Shown in pieces: positions 1-7,534 of a stretch of 64,000 bases of DNA; positions within the stretch are counted from its first letter, which is position 1; each line of letters begins with the position of its first letter. The DNA is from an uncultured Clostridium sp. (GTDB lineage Bacteria > Bacillota > Clostridia > Clostridiales > Clostridiaceae). The stretch spans positions 1 to 64,000 of the forward strand of contig CALBDU010000013.1 of NCBI GenBank assembly GCA_937927335.1, written 5' to 3'. The translations under genes and the position numbers were made by a program. A model generated the notes under the pieces. It saw nothing but the letters and a program-made list of their open reading frames with translations. It had not been told where the DNA came from and did no database searches.

Positions 1-24
1 GCATATCTACGACTGGGAACAGCA

Positions 25-465
25 ATGAAGATAACTAAGATGCTAAAAGAATACAAAAAAAATATAGATGATTTAAATAAATACTATACAGATCAAAAAG
101 GTGAAAGGATGCGAGAGGATATATATGAAACTTTTAGCGACCGTGGAGAATCGATGGATGATGCGTTAAGAGTTATGATAATCAAGGATGCAGTCAAAGA
201 TTTTTTAAAGGATAGAGACAAGCTGGATTATGTAATATTTAGCAACTATTACGCAGAGCTTGTTAAGGACCTTAACGAGTTAGACACCGATACAAGGATA
301 GTACAAAAAGCGGAAAGCGGAAAACGGAAACTGGCTATCGAATGGACAATCCCCGATATAGCTGATATATGCAATACATCAGAGCGTACTGTGATTCGCC
401 GCAAAAAACAATTAGATGAGGATTTTAGGATTTGTATTAAAAATAAAATTAAGCCGTATTTATAG
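25..465 (+). CDS. Phage-type helix-turn-helix regulator (ArpU/sigma-like), probably 5'-truncated by the window edge
   Basis: The protein is charged and helical. A helix-turn-helix lies at about residues 109-130 (IPDIADICNTSERTVIRRKK), a layout seen in phage ArpU/RinA-type late-transcription regulators and sigma-region-4 folds. The reading frame is open back to base 1 and there is no ribosome-binding site before the ATG at 25, so the true start is probably upstream of the window. A short GC hairpin follows the stop. The family assignment is inferred from the HTH position and the context with RuvC and phage-like genes; the DNA-binding role is fairly safe, the late-gene role is a guess. Confidence 0.6.
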   Translation: MKITKMLKEYKKNIDDLNKYYTDQKGERMREDIYETFSDRGESMDDALRVMIIKDAVKDFLKDRDKLDYVIFSNYYAELVKDLNELDTDTRIVQKAESGKRKLAIEWTIPDIADICNTSERTVIRRKKQLDEDFRICIKNKIKPYL

Positions 466-481
466 GGCGTACAGCCCTGCT

Positions 482-504
482 GAGAGCATCAAAGCTCTCC
501 TTTT
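482..504 (+). terminator. Short GC hairpin after the HTH gene
   Basis: GAGAGC and GCTCTC arms flank a 6-nt loop and are followed by CTTTT. This is the first of a series of short intercistronic hairpins seen across the element. Confidence 0.5.
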
Positions 505-590
505 ATATAGAACGTATCTAACCGCAATAGATGACGTCTGCTTAAGTATAGGAGAGAGGTGTCTACTATTACAAAGGAGAGTGATGACTT

Positions 591-689
591 ATGTTAATAT
601 CATTCATTAAATTTGCGCTAATAATGAGTTTCTTAGCTATGAGCATCATTACACTGAGCCTCAACCTGATTATCCAAATCAAGCGATGA
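591..689 (+). CDS. Small hydrophobic peptide, 32 aa (holin-like/type I toxin-like)
   Basis: An ATG lies 9-10 nt after AAAGGAGAG, a good ribosome-binding site. It encodes 32 residues that form one transmembrane helix (about residues 9-29) and end in a basic tail (IQIKR). Size and design match the putative holin-like toxins and Fst/TxpA-type membrane peptides of Firmicutes, often the toxin of an RNA antitoxin pair. No antisense RNA promoter was identified with confidence. The gene sits between the HTH regulator and the RuvC resolvase. It could also be a chance ORF; the RBS and the clean single-TM design argue for a real gene. Confidence 0.5.
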   Translation: MLISFIKFALIMSFLAMSIITLSLNLIIQIKR

Positions 690-900
690 GTTTGGGAATG
701 TCAAAAGAAGATATTGAAAGATTGAAAAAAAGGTAAAGAAAATAGAAGATATAACTACCGCTGCTGTCCTTATATAGTAGTGGATTACATATAAAGGTTA
801 TATTATTATTCGTTAACAAAGGAAAATGTAGAGCACACATCCTCATTTTCTCTCGTCAACGGATAAATAACACCTTTTTTACTATAAGGGAGGAGATACC
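690..900 (+). other. Intergenic stretch before the RuvC gene
   Basis: This holds a 12-codon ORF (701-739, beginning MSKEDIERLKKR) that may be the relic of a longer coding sequence, then AT-rich DNA and the ribosome-binding site GGGAGGAG for the next gene. No other gene is supported. Confidence 0.35.
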
Positions 901-1416
901 ATGCCTAAAACAAAAAAGAATACTATAAAAGATATAAACAAAGTAATTGGGATAGATGTTGGAACAAATAACCTTGCCGCTGCTGTATTTATAAAAGAGG
1001 ATTTAATTGATTATAAGATATTGGAAAATAAGAAAACATTATCGGTAGGACAGAAACTGATTAATATAGAGGACTTTTTGGACAAGATATTTGAAATAGA
1101 AAAACCAGATGCGGTCGTGGTTGAAGGGAGTTTTTGGAATCCCAGGGAGGCCAGAGGCTACAGCCAGGTATCCGCTGCCATGGGCATTATCCAGGCAACA
1201 GCCTGGAGGAATGGACAGATTGAGCCAGTGAAATTGCAACCGAGTACAGTAAAAAAGATGGTGGCTGGCAACGGTAGGGCTACCAAGGACCAGGTTGCAG
1301 AGGCTGTGAAACGCCTATATCAGATAGAGAAGGACCTGCCTGACCACACAACAGACAGTATAGCCGTAGGAACGGCGTATATATTACAACAAACTAAAGG
1401 AGAAGAGCTGACGTAA
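901..1416 (+). CDS. RuvC-like Holliday junction resolvase of mobile-element type
   Basis: The RNase H-fold resolvase (171 aa) should cut four-way junctions during element recombination or replication. Catalytic residues are visible: D19 in IGIDVG, E75 in VVVEGS, and H149/D152 in DHTTDS, the same D-E-H-D set used by Thermus RuvC. A K-x-x-V-x-G-x-GRATK segment near residues 118-129 matches the conserved RuvC DNA-binding region. The length equals normal RuvC. GGGAGGAG precedes the ATG by a normal spacing. There is no ruvAB beside it, and phage/plasmid neighbours suggest an element-borne copy. Confidence 0.85.
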   Translation: MPKTKKNTIKDINKVIGIDVGTNNLAAAVFIKEDLIDYKILENKKTLSVGQKLINIEDFLDKIFEIEKPDAVVVEGSFWNPREARGYSQVSAAMGIIQATAWRNGQIEPVKLQPSTVKKMVAGNGRATKDQVAEAVKRLYQIEKDLPDHTTDSIAVGTAYILQQTKGEELT

Positions 1417-1558
1417 AATAGGTCAACTACCAGTGCTTACTAATATCGAAACTGATACCAAATTAGATTATACAAAAGAGTGGGGAAACTACTATAACAC
1501 CAACATTATGTATCTACAAAAAGCTGATAAACGATACCGCTTAGGTGTTTCTTATTAG
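1412..1558 (+). pseudogene. Coding remnant without a start, C-terminal fragment
   Basis: A 48-codon open stretch reading KIGQLPVLTNIETDTKLDYT and onward to a TAG overlaps the end of the RuvC gene. It has no start codon or RBS. Composition looks like real protein (W, Y, mixed polar residues), so it is probably the tail of a deleted gene. The family is unknown. Confidence 0.35.
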
Positions 1559-1651
1559 GTGGGGATGGAATTGAAGATAAAGATGAAGGTGCTGGCGATA
1601 ACAAGTGAGGATTATTACAAAAGATAATAGCAGCTAAAAACAAATATTTTG

Positions 1652-1678
1652 AGTGGAGTAATTTCCGCTCTTTTTTTA
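1652..1678 (+). terminator. Rho-independent terminator
   Basis: GAGTGGA pairs with TCCGCTC (one G-T pair) around a 6-nt loop and is followed by seven T. It ends the RuvC transcript ahead of the 1,759 gene. Confidence 0.7.
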
Positions 1679-1758
1679 TAAAAATTTTTGCAGAAAATGG
1701 ACAAACTGAGAAATCGAGGTTTATAATAGCTTTATTATAGATTAAGGAGATGGATAAT

Positions 1759-2262
1759 ATGGGCAAAGTAATTGCATTTGATATACTACAGAGACCTGAT
1801 TTACAGGTAGAAATAGAAAGCCGAGAATACAAAAGAGAATATATTGAAAAGGTAAGGGATTACTTGGTGGATAAATTAGGAGAACCGATAAGGCATTGTA
1901 GCCGCCCAGGTGAGTTAACCGCTGCCGATATGCGTAGGTTAGATCGATTAGCTATAATCTACGGCGAAAATGAGTGGAGGGGCGATAGATGGCTGCACGG
2001 TGGCTGCTGGCTTTATTTTAATTACAAGGATAGGGAATACATGGCCAGGGAGACAAGTCTTGCTTTACGTCGCAATATGGATAACATCAAGGTCTTACGT
2101 ACACTGGTAGCGCAAGGGATTATATATCTTAAATTTACACAAGACGACATGATTGGTTCAGATTGGATTATTCTAAAAGGGCGCAATATGAGTGATTTAT
2201 CTAATAAGCAGATAGATCAGATATATGATAAAATTAGTGATATAACAGTATGGATTAAATAA
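1759..2262 (+). CDS. Unrecognised element protein, 167 aa
   Basis: I do not recognise a family. The protein is hydrophilic with a central aromatic/glycine patch (WRGDRWLHGGCWLYFNY, about residues 76-92) and an arginine-rich middle. I placed the start at 1,759 because TAAGGAGA at 1,743-1,750 overlaps the earlier in-frame ATG (1,750) and gives 8-9 nt spacing to this one. It stands alone between two terminators in the phage-like part of the element. Confidence 0.55.
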   Translation: MGKVIAFDILQRPDLQVEIESREYKREYIEKVRDYLVDKLGEPIRHCSRPGELTAADMRRLDRLAIIYGENEWRGDRWLHGGCWLYFNYKDREYMARETSLALRRNMDNIKVLRTLVAQGIIYLKFTQDDMIGSDWIILKGRNMSDLSNKQIDQIYDKISDITVWIK

Positions 2263-2266
2263 TTCA

Positions 2267-2290
2267 GACCGCTGCGAGGCGGTCTCTTTT
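2267..2290 (+). terminator. Rho-independent terminator
   Basis: GACCGC and GCGGTC arms with a 6-nt loop are followed by TCTTTTTT, directly after the 1,759-2,262 gene. Confidence 0.85.
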
Positions 2291-2574
2291 TTATGTTTTT
2301 TTGGAATTATTTATAAAGGAACTGTGAAAAAATACCGCAGCAAAAAAGAATATATTGGTAGAGAGATTTTTATACCCAAATTACGCTAAAAGGAGTGATT
2401 CCGATACTACAACCGATCAGCAGACAGACCAGCAGACAACCACAACAGCTGCCGATTCCATTCACTAAATGATAGGAATATGAGATCATAACTACATATC
2501 AAATGATTTTACTATTTCTGGATTTGGTATACTGTTAATAACACTTATCTCATATTTAGATAGAAATAGCAACC

Positions 2575-2824
2575 AAAAAATAGAATCACCCTGCTGTTAA
2601 GGCCAGCAGAGTGATTTAGTGAAAAATCTAAACGTTAATGCGGCATCACATTTTAATTTATTGTTTCCATTATATCACATATATTAGTAAAAAAACAGAC
2701 AATAGTAGCTTCTTCCTTTGAGATTACCATGCCTTAATTTTACTATTAGAATTTAGTAATAATTAATAATATTATTTTTAAGTTTGATATGGAACCGAGT
2801 TCCATATTAAAAATGTTCTGAAAA
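2575..2824 (+). repeat. Diverged direct repeat, copy A
   Basis: Ordered similarity to 13,805-14,021. It starts with a hairpin (CTGCTG...CAGCAG here), then a shared TTAATGC stretch, then TGCCTTAATTTTA (2,730), and ends with GATATGGAACCGAGTT (2,786-2,801, 16 bp identical to 13,983-13,998) and TTCTGAAAA. Both copies lie about 200 nt before the first gene of a module. Identity is partial, so the duplication is old. Confidence 0.75.
2787..2807. promoter_or_regulatory. Perfect 21-bp dyad, candidate operator
   Basis: Two 9-bp arms, ATATGGAAC and GTTCCATAT, around CGA. The equivalent site at 13,984-14,004 keeps the left arm and most of the right arm. This looks like the binding site of a dimeric regulator. 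It is not a standard LexA box, which has four bases between GAAC and GTTC; here there are three. Confidence 0.5.
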
Positions 2825-3046
2825 GTTGTAACATTAATTTTCCTAAACTAAATAGGGATTACTTAATAATTAAGATAACTACGGATTGCTTGAATTATAA
2901 CTATTTAAAATTCTTTAGATCGTAGCGTAAAAACGTAATATAAAAACGTATTATAATTTGGAAAATAATGTCGACATGGCACGAACGATAATTAAAGGAA
3001 TCCACCATTTATTGACGAAATAATACTATAGGAAGGGGGAGTTTTA

Positions 3047-4363
3047 ATGAATAGTTTTTTTACATTATTATTATATATTAGTTTTTTTGCATTATTAATA
3101 GGAATTATTAAACCTAATATAGTTCTTAAATGGATGCAATTTGAAAGACGCAATAGAAAAAATGTACTTAAATATTATGGAATTGCTTTCATTGCATTTT
3201 CATTATTAGCTGGAGTTACTTCAAATAACAGTGCCGCAACAAATAATACAAATACAACAAATAAATCAGAAGTTAGTGATAAGGTAAGCAATGAAGTAAG
3301 CACGGAAGTAACAAATATAGCCAACAACAATAGTTCAGTTAATGGTGAACTAAAAGTACACTTTATTGATGTTGGGCAGGCAGATTCAATACTTATACAA
3401 CAAGGTAATAATTCAATGTTGATAGATGCAGGGAATAACGATGATGCAACTATGGTCAAAAATTATATTGCCAAGCAAGGAATAACACAATTAGATTATG
3501 TTATAGGCACACACCCCCATGAAGATCATATCGGTGGCTTAGATTATGTAATTAATAGTTTTAAAATAGGAAAAATTTATATGCCTAAGATTACTACAAC
3601 AACACAAACATTCCAAGATGTTATAACAGCCATTAAAAATAAAAACATGACTATAACTACTCCAGTACCTGGTAGCAGCTTTAAATTTGGAGATGCAACA
3701 TGCTATATATTTGGACCAAATAGTAGTAGTTATGATGATTTAAACAATTATTCAATAATTATTAAGATTAATTATGGAAGTAAGTCATTCCTATTTGAAG
3801 GAGATGCTGGTGCAATTTCTGAAATGGAAATGGTTAATAAGGGGTATAATCTAAAAGCAGATGTTTTAAAGGTTGGGCATCATGGAAGTAATACTGCAAC
3901 ATGTGCAAATTTTTTAAGCGGTGTAAATCCTACATATGCAGTAATTAGCGTAGGGAAAGGGAATTCATATGGTCATCCAGCTCAGGGTACAATGAATAGG
4001 TTGCAGACTGCTAATGTTAAAGTATATAGAACTGATGAAAGTGGAACAATTATTCTCACATCGAATGGCAGTGATATAAAATTTAATGTAAATCCAGGAA
4101 GTTACGCTGGAAGCACTTCAGGTACAAGTACTAATACAAGTAATAGTGGCACTACAGTATCATCTAATTCTTCTACCACTTCAAGTGGAGGTACTACGAC
4201 ATATGAACCAGCTCAAGGCAGCAGAACTATTTATTGGACTCCAAGCGGTAAATCATATCATTACGATAGAAATTGTAGAACTCTCTCCAGAAGCAAGACT
4301 GTTTTGCAAGGACCAGCTTCAAATTGTCCAAAGACAGATCCTTGTAATATATGTGTAAAATAA
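3047..4363 (+). CDS. ComEC/Rec2-like metallo-beta-lactamase-fold protein, membrane anchored
   Basis: A 438-aa protein. Two N-terminal hydrophobic segments (about 3-22 and 43-57) are followed by an S/T/N-rich linker, then a metallo-beta-lactamase domain from about residue 102 (VHFIDVGQADS) with the zinc motif THPHEDH at 155-161, then FEGD and GHHGS. This matches the soluble nuclease-like MBL domain at the C-end of ComEC. After another S/T-rich linker comes a small Cys/His C-terminal module (YHYDRNCRTL ... CNICVK) common on secreted Firmicute proteins. It should act on the outer face of the membrane, probably on a phosphodiester. It lacks the ComEC channel domain, so DNA uptake is not expected. 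It lies within the repeat-bracketed defence block but is transcribed alone. Confidence 0.8.
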   Translation: MNSFFTLLLYISFFALLIGIIKPNIVLKWMQFERRNRKNVLKYYGIAFIAFSLLAGVTSNNSAATNNTNTTNKSEVSDKVSNEVSTEVTNIANNNSSVNGELKVHFIDVGQADSILIQQGNNSMLIDAGNNDDATMVKNYIAKQGITQLDYVIGTHPHEDHIGGLDYVINSFKIGKIYMPKITTTTQTFQDVITAIKNKNMTITTPVPGSSFKFGDATCYIFGPNSSSYDDLNNYSIIIKINYGSKSFLFEGDAGAISEMEMVNKGYNLKADVLKVGHHGSNTATCANFLSGVNPTYAVISVGKGNSYGHPAQGTMNRLQTANVKVYRTDESGTIILTSNGSDIKFNVNPGSYAGSTSGTSTNTSNSGTTVSSNSSTTSSGGTTTYEPAQGSRTIYWTPSGKSYHYDRNCRTLSRSKTVLQGPASNCPKTDPCNICVK

Positions 4364-4477
4364 GTGTGGATATATATTTCACCTCTGAATCTTCATCCAG
4401 CATTTCTCAGGTAAGTGACATAATAGTGCCTCCTTATTTAATGTAATTCAATTATGAATATATTAATCAGTATTTTT

Positions 4478-4520
4478 ACCACACAGGATTTACTTTATGT
4501 AAGTAATGTGTGGTAAGTTT
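4478..4520 (+). terminator. Hairpin after the MBL gene
   Basis: ACCACACA pairs with TGTGTGGT, with an inner TTACTT/AAGTAA stem, followed by AAGTTTGTTT. It is a stable stem with an imperfect U tract; likely terminator. The rest of 4,364-4,660 shows no gene. Confidence 0.55.
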
Positions 4521-4660
4521 GTTTATGTCCTAACGTCATCTATATTGGAAAGGAACATGGGAATTCAATAGGAGCCATTATTCAATAGATTTTATATGTA
4601 ATAATTACCATCGTATGGTAAAATATTATATAAGAATCTGTAAATAAGGAGAGCACTATT

Positions 4661-7522
4661 ATGGGGTTAAATGAGAATCAATTAAAAGCTGTACAGACAA
4701 TAGAAGGCCCCTTGCTTTTAATAGCAGGGCCAGGTTCTGGTAAGACACATACCCTTGTTGAAAGAGTTATTTATTTATTGGAAAAAGGAATAGAACCGTA
4801 CAATATATTAATATCGACATTTACAGAAAAAGCTTCCCTGGAGCTGATTACAAGAATTTCCAATAGAGTAAAAGAGAAAAATTTAATGTTAAATATTAAC
4901 GAAATTTATATTGGAACAATACATTCTATTTGTTTAAGAATTATTAAAGAGAACATTGAATATTCAACACTTAAGAAAAATTACAAAATTATGGACCAAT
5001 TTGAACAACAATATTTTATATATAAGAGAATTAAAGAGTATAATTCTATAAAAAATTATGAAGACCTTTTTGGAAAAACAACTTCTAATTGGAGACAATC
5101 AGAAAAAATACTCACATGGGTAAATAAGCTTTCTGAAGAACTGGTTGATGTAAAAATGTTAAATGATTCAGATAATAAAAATATAAGGATAATTGGTGAA
5201 ATATATAAAATATATGAAAAGCAGCTAATAGAGGAAAACTGCCTTGATTTTTCTAATATTCAAGTTGAAGCATATAAAATATTGACTCAAAATGATAATG
5301 TATTAATGAAATTGCAAGAACAAATAAAGTATATAATGGTAGATGAATACCAAGATACTAATACGATTCAGGAAAAGATAATACTCAAAATAGGAGAGAT
5401 AAGTAAAAATATTTGTGTTGTAGGAGATGAAGACCAAGGTATATATAGATTTAGAGGAGCTACAATCAGAAATATATTAGAGTTTCCTATGAAGTTTGAA
5501 AGAGGTTGTAAGATAATTAAACTTGAAGAGAATTATCGTTCACATCCTGATATAATTAACTTTTATAATAAATGGATGAACAATATGATATGGTCAGAGG
5601 GTAATAAAAGCTTTAGATATGATAAAACTATAAGAGCTTATAATGGAAAGTTTGTCAATAACCCCAGTGTGATAAAAGTTTCTGGTTTTGATTATGAAGA
5701 AAACTGGCATAAAGAAATATATGAGTTCATATTAGATTTAAAAGAAAAAAATGTTATATCAGATTTAAACCAAATAGCATTTTTATTTAAGTCAGTAAAA
5801 AATGATAAAGTAAAATCTCTTATCAATTACTTGGAGAACAAGGATATACCTGTATATTCACCTCGTTCAGGAATGTTTTTTGAAAGAGGAGAAATAAAAT
5901 ATATGATAGGTGCTTTATTGGCCATTTTTCCACAGTATGAAGAAATTAAACAGTGGGATAATGAAGTGGAATTAGATATATGGGATTATTACCACTCCTG
6001 TTTGAGAATGTTTTTAAATTATTTAAATGAACATAAAAATTCTGATTTACATAAATGGTGTGCTAAAATGGCTATGAAGCATTTGAATTTAAAGGGTAAT
6101 ACAAATTATACTTTCACAGGGTTATTTTATCAGTTATTGCAATTTAAGTTGTTTAAGAATTTTTTAGATAAAGATTATTTTGGTAAAGTAATTGATGATA
6201 GATCCTCATATAACTTAGGTATACTTTCTCAGATTTTAAGTAAATTTGAGTATATCAACAATATAATGGTAATCACTCCTAAAAATATAAATAGTAGTAT
6301 TAAAGATTTGTTTAATAATTATTTAAGGTTTGTAAAAGATGGTGGTATTAATGAGTATGAGGATTTAGAAGAATATTCACCAAGTGGGTGTGTATCTTTT
6401 TTAACTATACATCAATCTAAAGGATTAGAATTTCCAATAGTTTTTGTTGGGTCATTAGAATCAAGTCCCCAAAAGCAATATACAGATGTTGATGAAGTAT
6501 TACAAAATGACTATTTTTCATATCCAGTTTTTGAACCACTTGAAAAAACCAAATATTTTGATTTCTGGAGATTATATTACACAGCGTTTTCTCGAGCACA
6601 AAATTTATTAATCTTGACATGCTGTGAAACAAAAAATAGAGAAAAAGGTAGAAGAAGATGCCCATCTAAGTCTTTTGAAGAATTATATTCTAAATTAATT
6701 AGTTGGAGAGATCATAAGTTTAGCATTTATAAACTTGTTTTGTCCAAAGTTAAAGATGCAGATATAAAAAAACAGTTTTCATTTACTTCTCATATAACTT
6801 TATATGAAAATTGCCCAATACAGTATAAGTTTTTCAAGGAACTTCAATTTTCTCCTGTGCGTAAAGGTGCAACTTTATTTGGTACTTTAGTACATCAAAC
6901 AATAGAAGATATTCATAAAGCTGTACTTCGTTCTGAAGAAAATATAATAACTTTAAGTAAAGTTGAAGAATGGTTTAATATTAACTATAATTACTTAGTA
7001 AAAAGAGAGAAATTATATTTAACATCAGAGGTAAAGGATGCTGCTCTTTATCAAGTTTTAAAGTACGTTGATAGACAGAATAATGACTGGTCGCGAGTAA
7101 AAGAAGCGGAGGTAGAAGTATCCCTTGTAAAAGATAATTATATACTGAATGGACAAGTAGATTTATTAAGAGGAGAAAATAATACAGTTGAAATTGTTGA
7201 TTTTAAGTCAGAGAAAAAGCCTGATTTACAAAAGGATAGGGATAGAATAGATATTTACAAAAAACAATTAGAAGTATATGCTTACTTGATAGAAGAAAGA
7301 ACTTCTCAAAAAGTCTCAAATATGTATTTGTATTATACTGGGGAAGAGAGTGGGAATCCATATATTAAGTTTGAAAAAAATGATTCATCTATAAATGAGA
7401 CAATTGCTGAATTTGATACCGTTGTTAATAAAATACGAAATAAACACTTTAATATTGAAAAAAAACCAGAAAAATTTTGTGAAAACTGTGATATGAGATT
7501 TTACTGTGAAATAAAGAAATAG
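4661..7522 (+). CDS. UvrD/AddA-type helicase fused to a Fe-S RecB-family nuclease
   Basis: A 953-aa superfamily 1 helicase: Q motif at the N-end (LNENQLKAV), Walker A AGPGSGKT at 22-29, motif II VDEYQDTN at about 227, motif III GDEDQGIYRFRGA, motif IV YRSH, motif V TIHQSKGLEFP, and motif VI YTAFSRAQ. The last 240 residues form a PD-(D/E)XK nuclease with VDFKSE near 846 and QLEVYAYL. Four cysteines typical of a 4Fe-4S AddB/Cas4 staple are at about C717, C940, C943 and C949. It is the first gene of an operon; the Mod gene starts 12 nt after its stop. Helicase-nucleases like this resect or unwind DNA ends. Coupling to Mod and Res suggests it helps degrade restricted DNA. Function in the operon is inferred. 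Confidence 0.85.
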   Translation: MGLNENQLKAVQTIEGPLLLIAGPGSGKTHTLVERVIYLLEKGIEPYNILISTFTEKASLELITRISNRVKEKNLMLNINEIYIGTIHSICLRIIKENIEYSTLKKNYKIMDQFEQQYFIYKRIKEYNSIKNYEDLFGKTTSNWRQSEKILTWVNKLSEELVDVKMLNDSDNKNIRIIGEIYKIYEKQLIEENCLDFSNIQVEAYKILTQNDNVLMKLQEQIKYIMVDEYQDTNTIQEKIILKIGEISKNICVVGDEDQGIYRFRGATIRNILEFPMKFERGCKIIKLEENYRSHPDIINFYNKWMNNMIWSEGNKSFRYDKTIRAYNGKFVNNPSVIKVSGFDYEENWHKEIYEFILDLKEKNVISDLNQIAFLFKSVKNDKVKSLINYLENKDIPVYSPRSGMFFERGEIKYMIGALLAIFPQYEEIKQWDNEVELDIWDYYHSCLRMFLNYLNEHKNSDLHKWCAKMAMKHLNLKGNTNYTFTGLFYQLLQFKLFKNFLDKDYFGKVIDDRSSYNLGILSQILSKFEYINNIMVITPKNINSSIKDLFNNYLRFVKDGGINEYEDLEEYSPSGCVSFLTIHQSKGLEFPIVFVGSLESSPQKQYTDVDEVLQNDYFSYPVFEPLEKTKYFDFWRLYYTAFSRAQNLLILTCCETKNREKGRRRCPSKSFEELYSKLISWRDHKFSIYKLVLSKVKDADIKKQFSFTSHITLYENCPIQYKFFKELQFSPVRKGATLFGTLVHQTIEDIHKAVLRSEENIITLSKVEEWFNINYNYLVKREKLYLTSEVKDAALYQVLKYVDRQNNDWSRVKEAEVEVSLVKDNYILNGQVDLLRGENNTVEIVDFKSEKKPDLQKDRDRIDIYKKQLEVYAYLIEERTSQKVSNMYLYYTGEESGNPYIKFEKNDSSINETIAEFDTVVNKIRNKHFNIEKKPEKFCENCDMRFYCEIKK

Positions 7523-7534
7523 GAGGCACTTTAG

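Larger units (their letters stand above)
2291..3046 (+). other. Long non-coding stretch with repeat copy A
   Basis: No convincing gene. An AAAGGAGTGATT ribosome-binding-like site at about 2,388 is followed only by an ATA-started 22-codon ORF. The stretch contains the repeat described at 2,575-2,824 and, near 2,926-2,950, two direct copies of TAAAAACGTA, which resemble short iterons or regulator sites. The last 20 bp carry the strong RBS (GGAAGGGGGAG) of the MBL gene. Confidence 0.5.

Noticed and set aside
416..610. 64-codon plus-strand ORF overlapping the HTH gene end
   Set aside because: No RBS, overlaps the real gene in another frame and crosses the hairpin; a shadow ORF.
2787..2807. LexA box
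   Set aside because: The dyad has three, not four, bases between GAAC and GTTC, and it extends to 9-bp arms; more likely another regulator's site.
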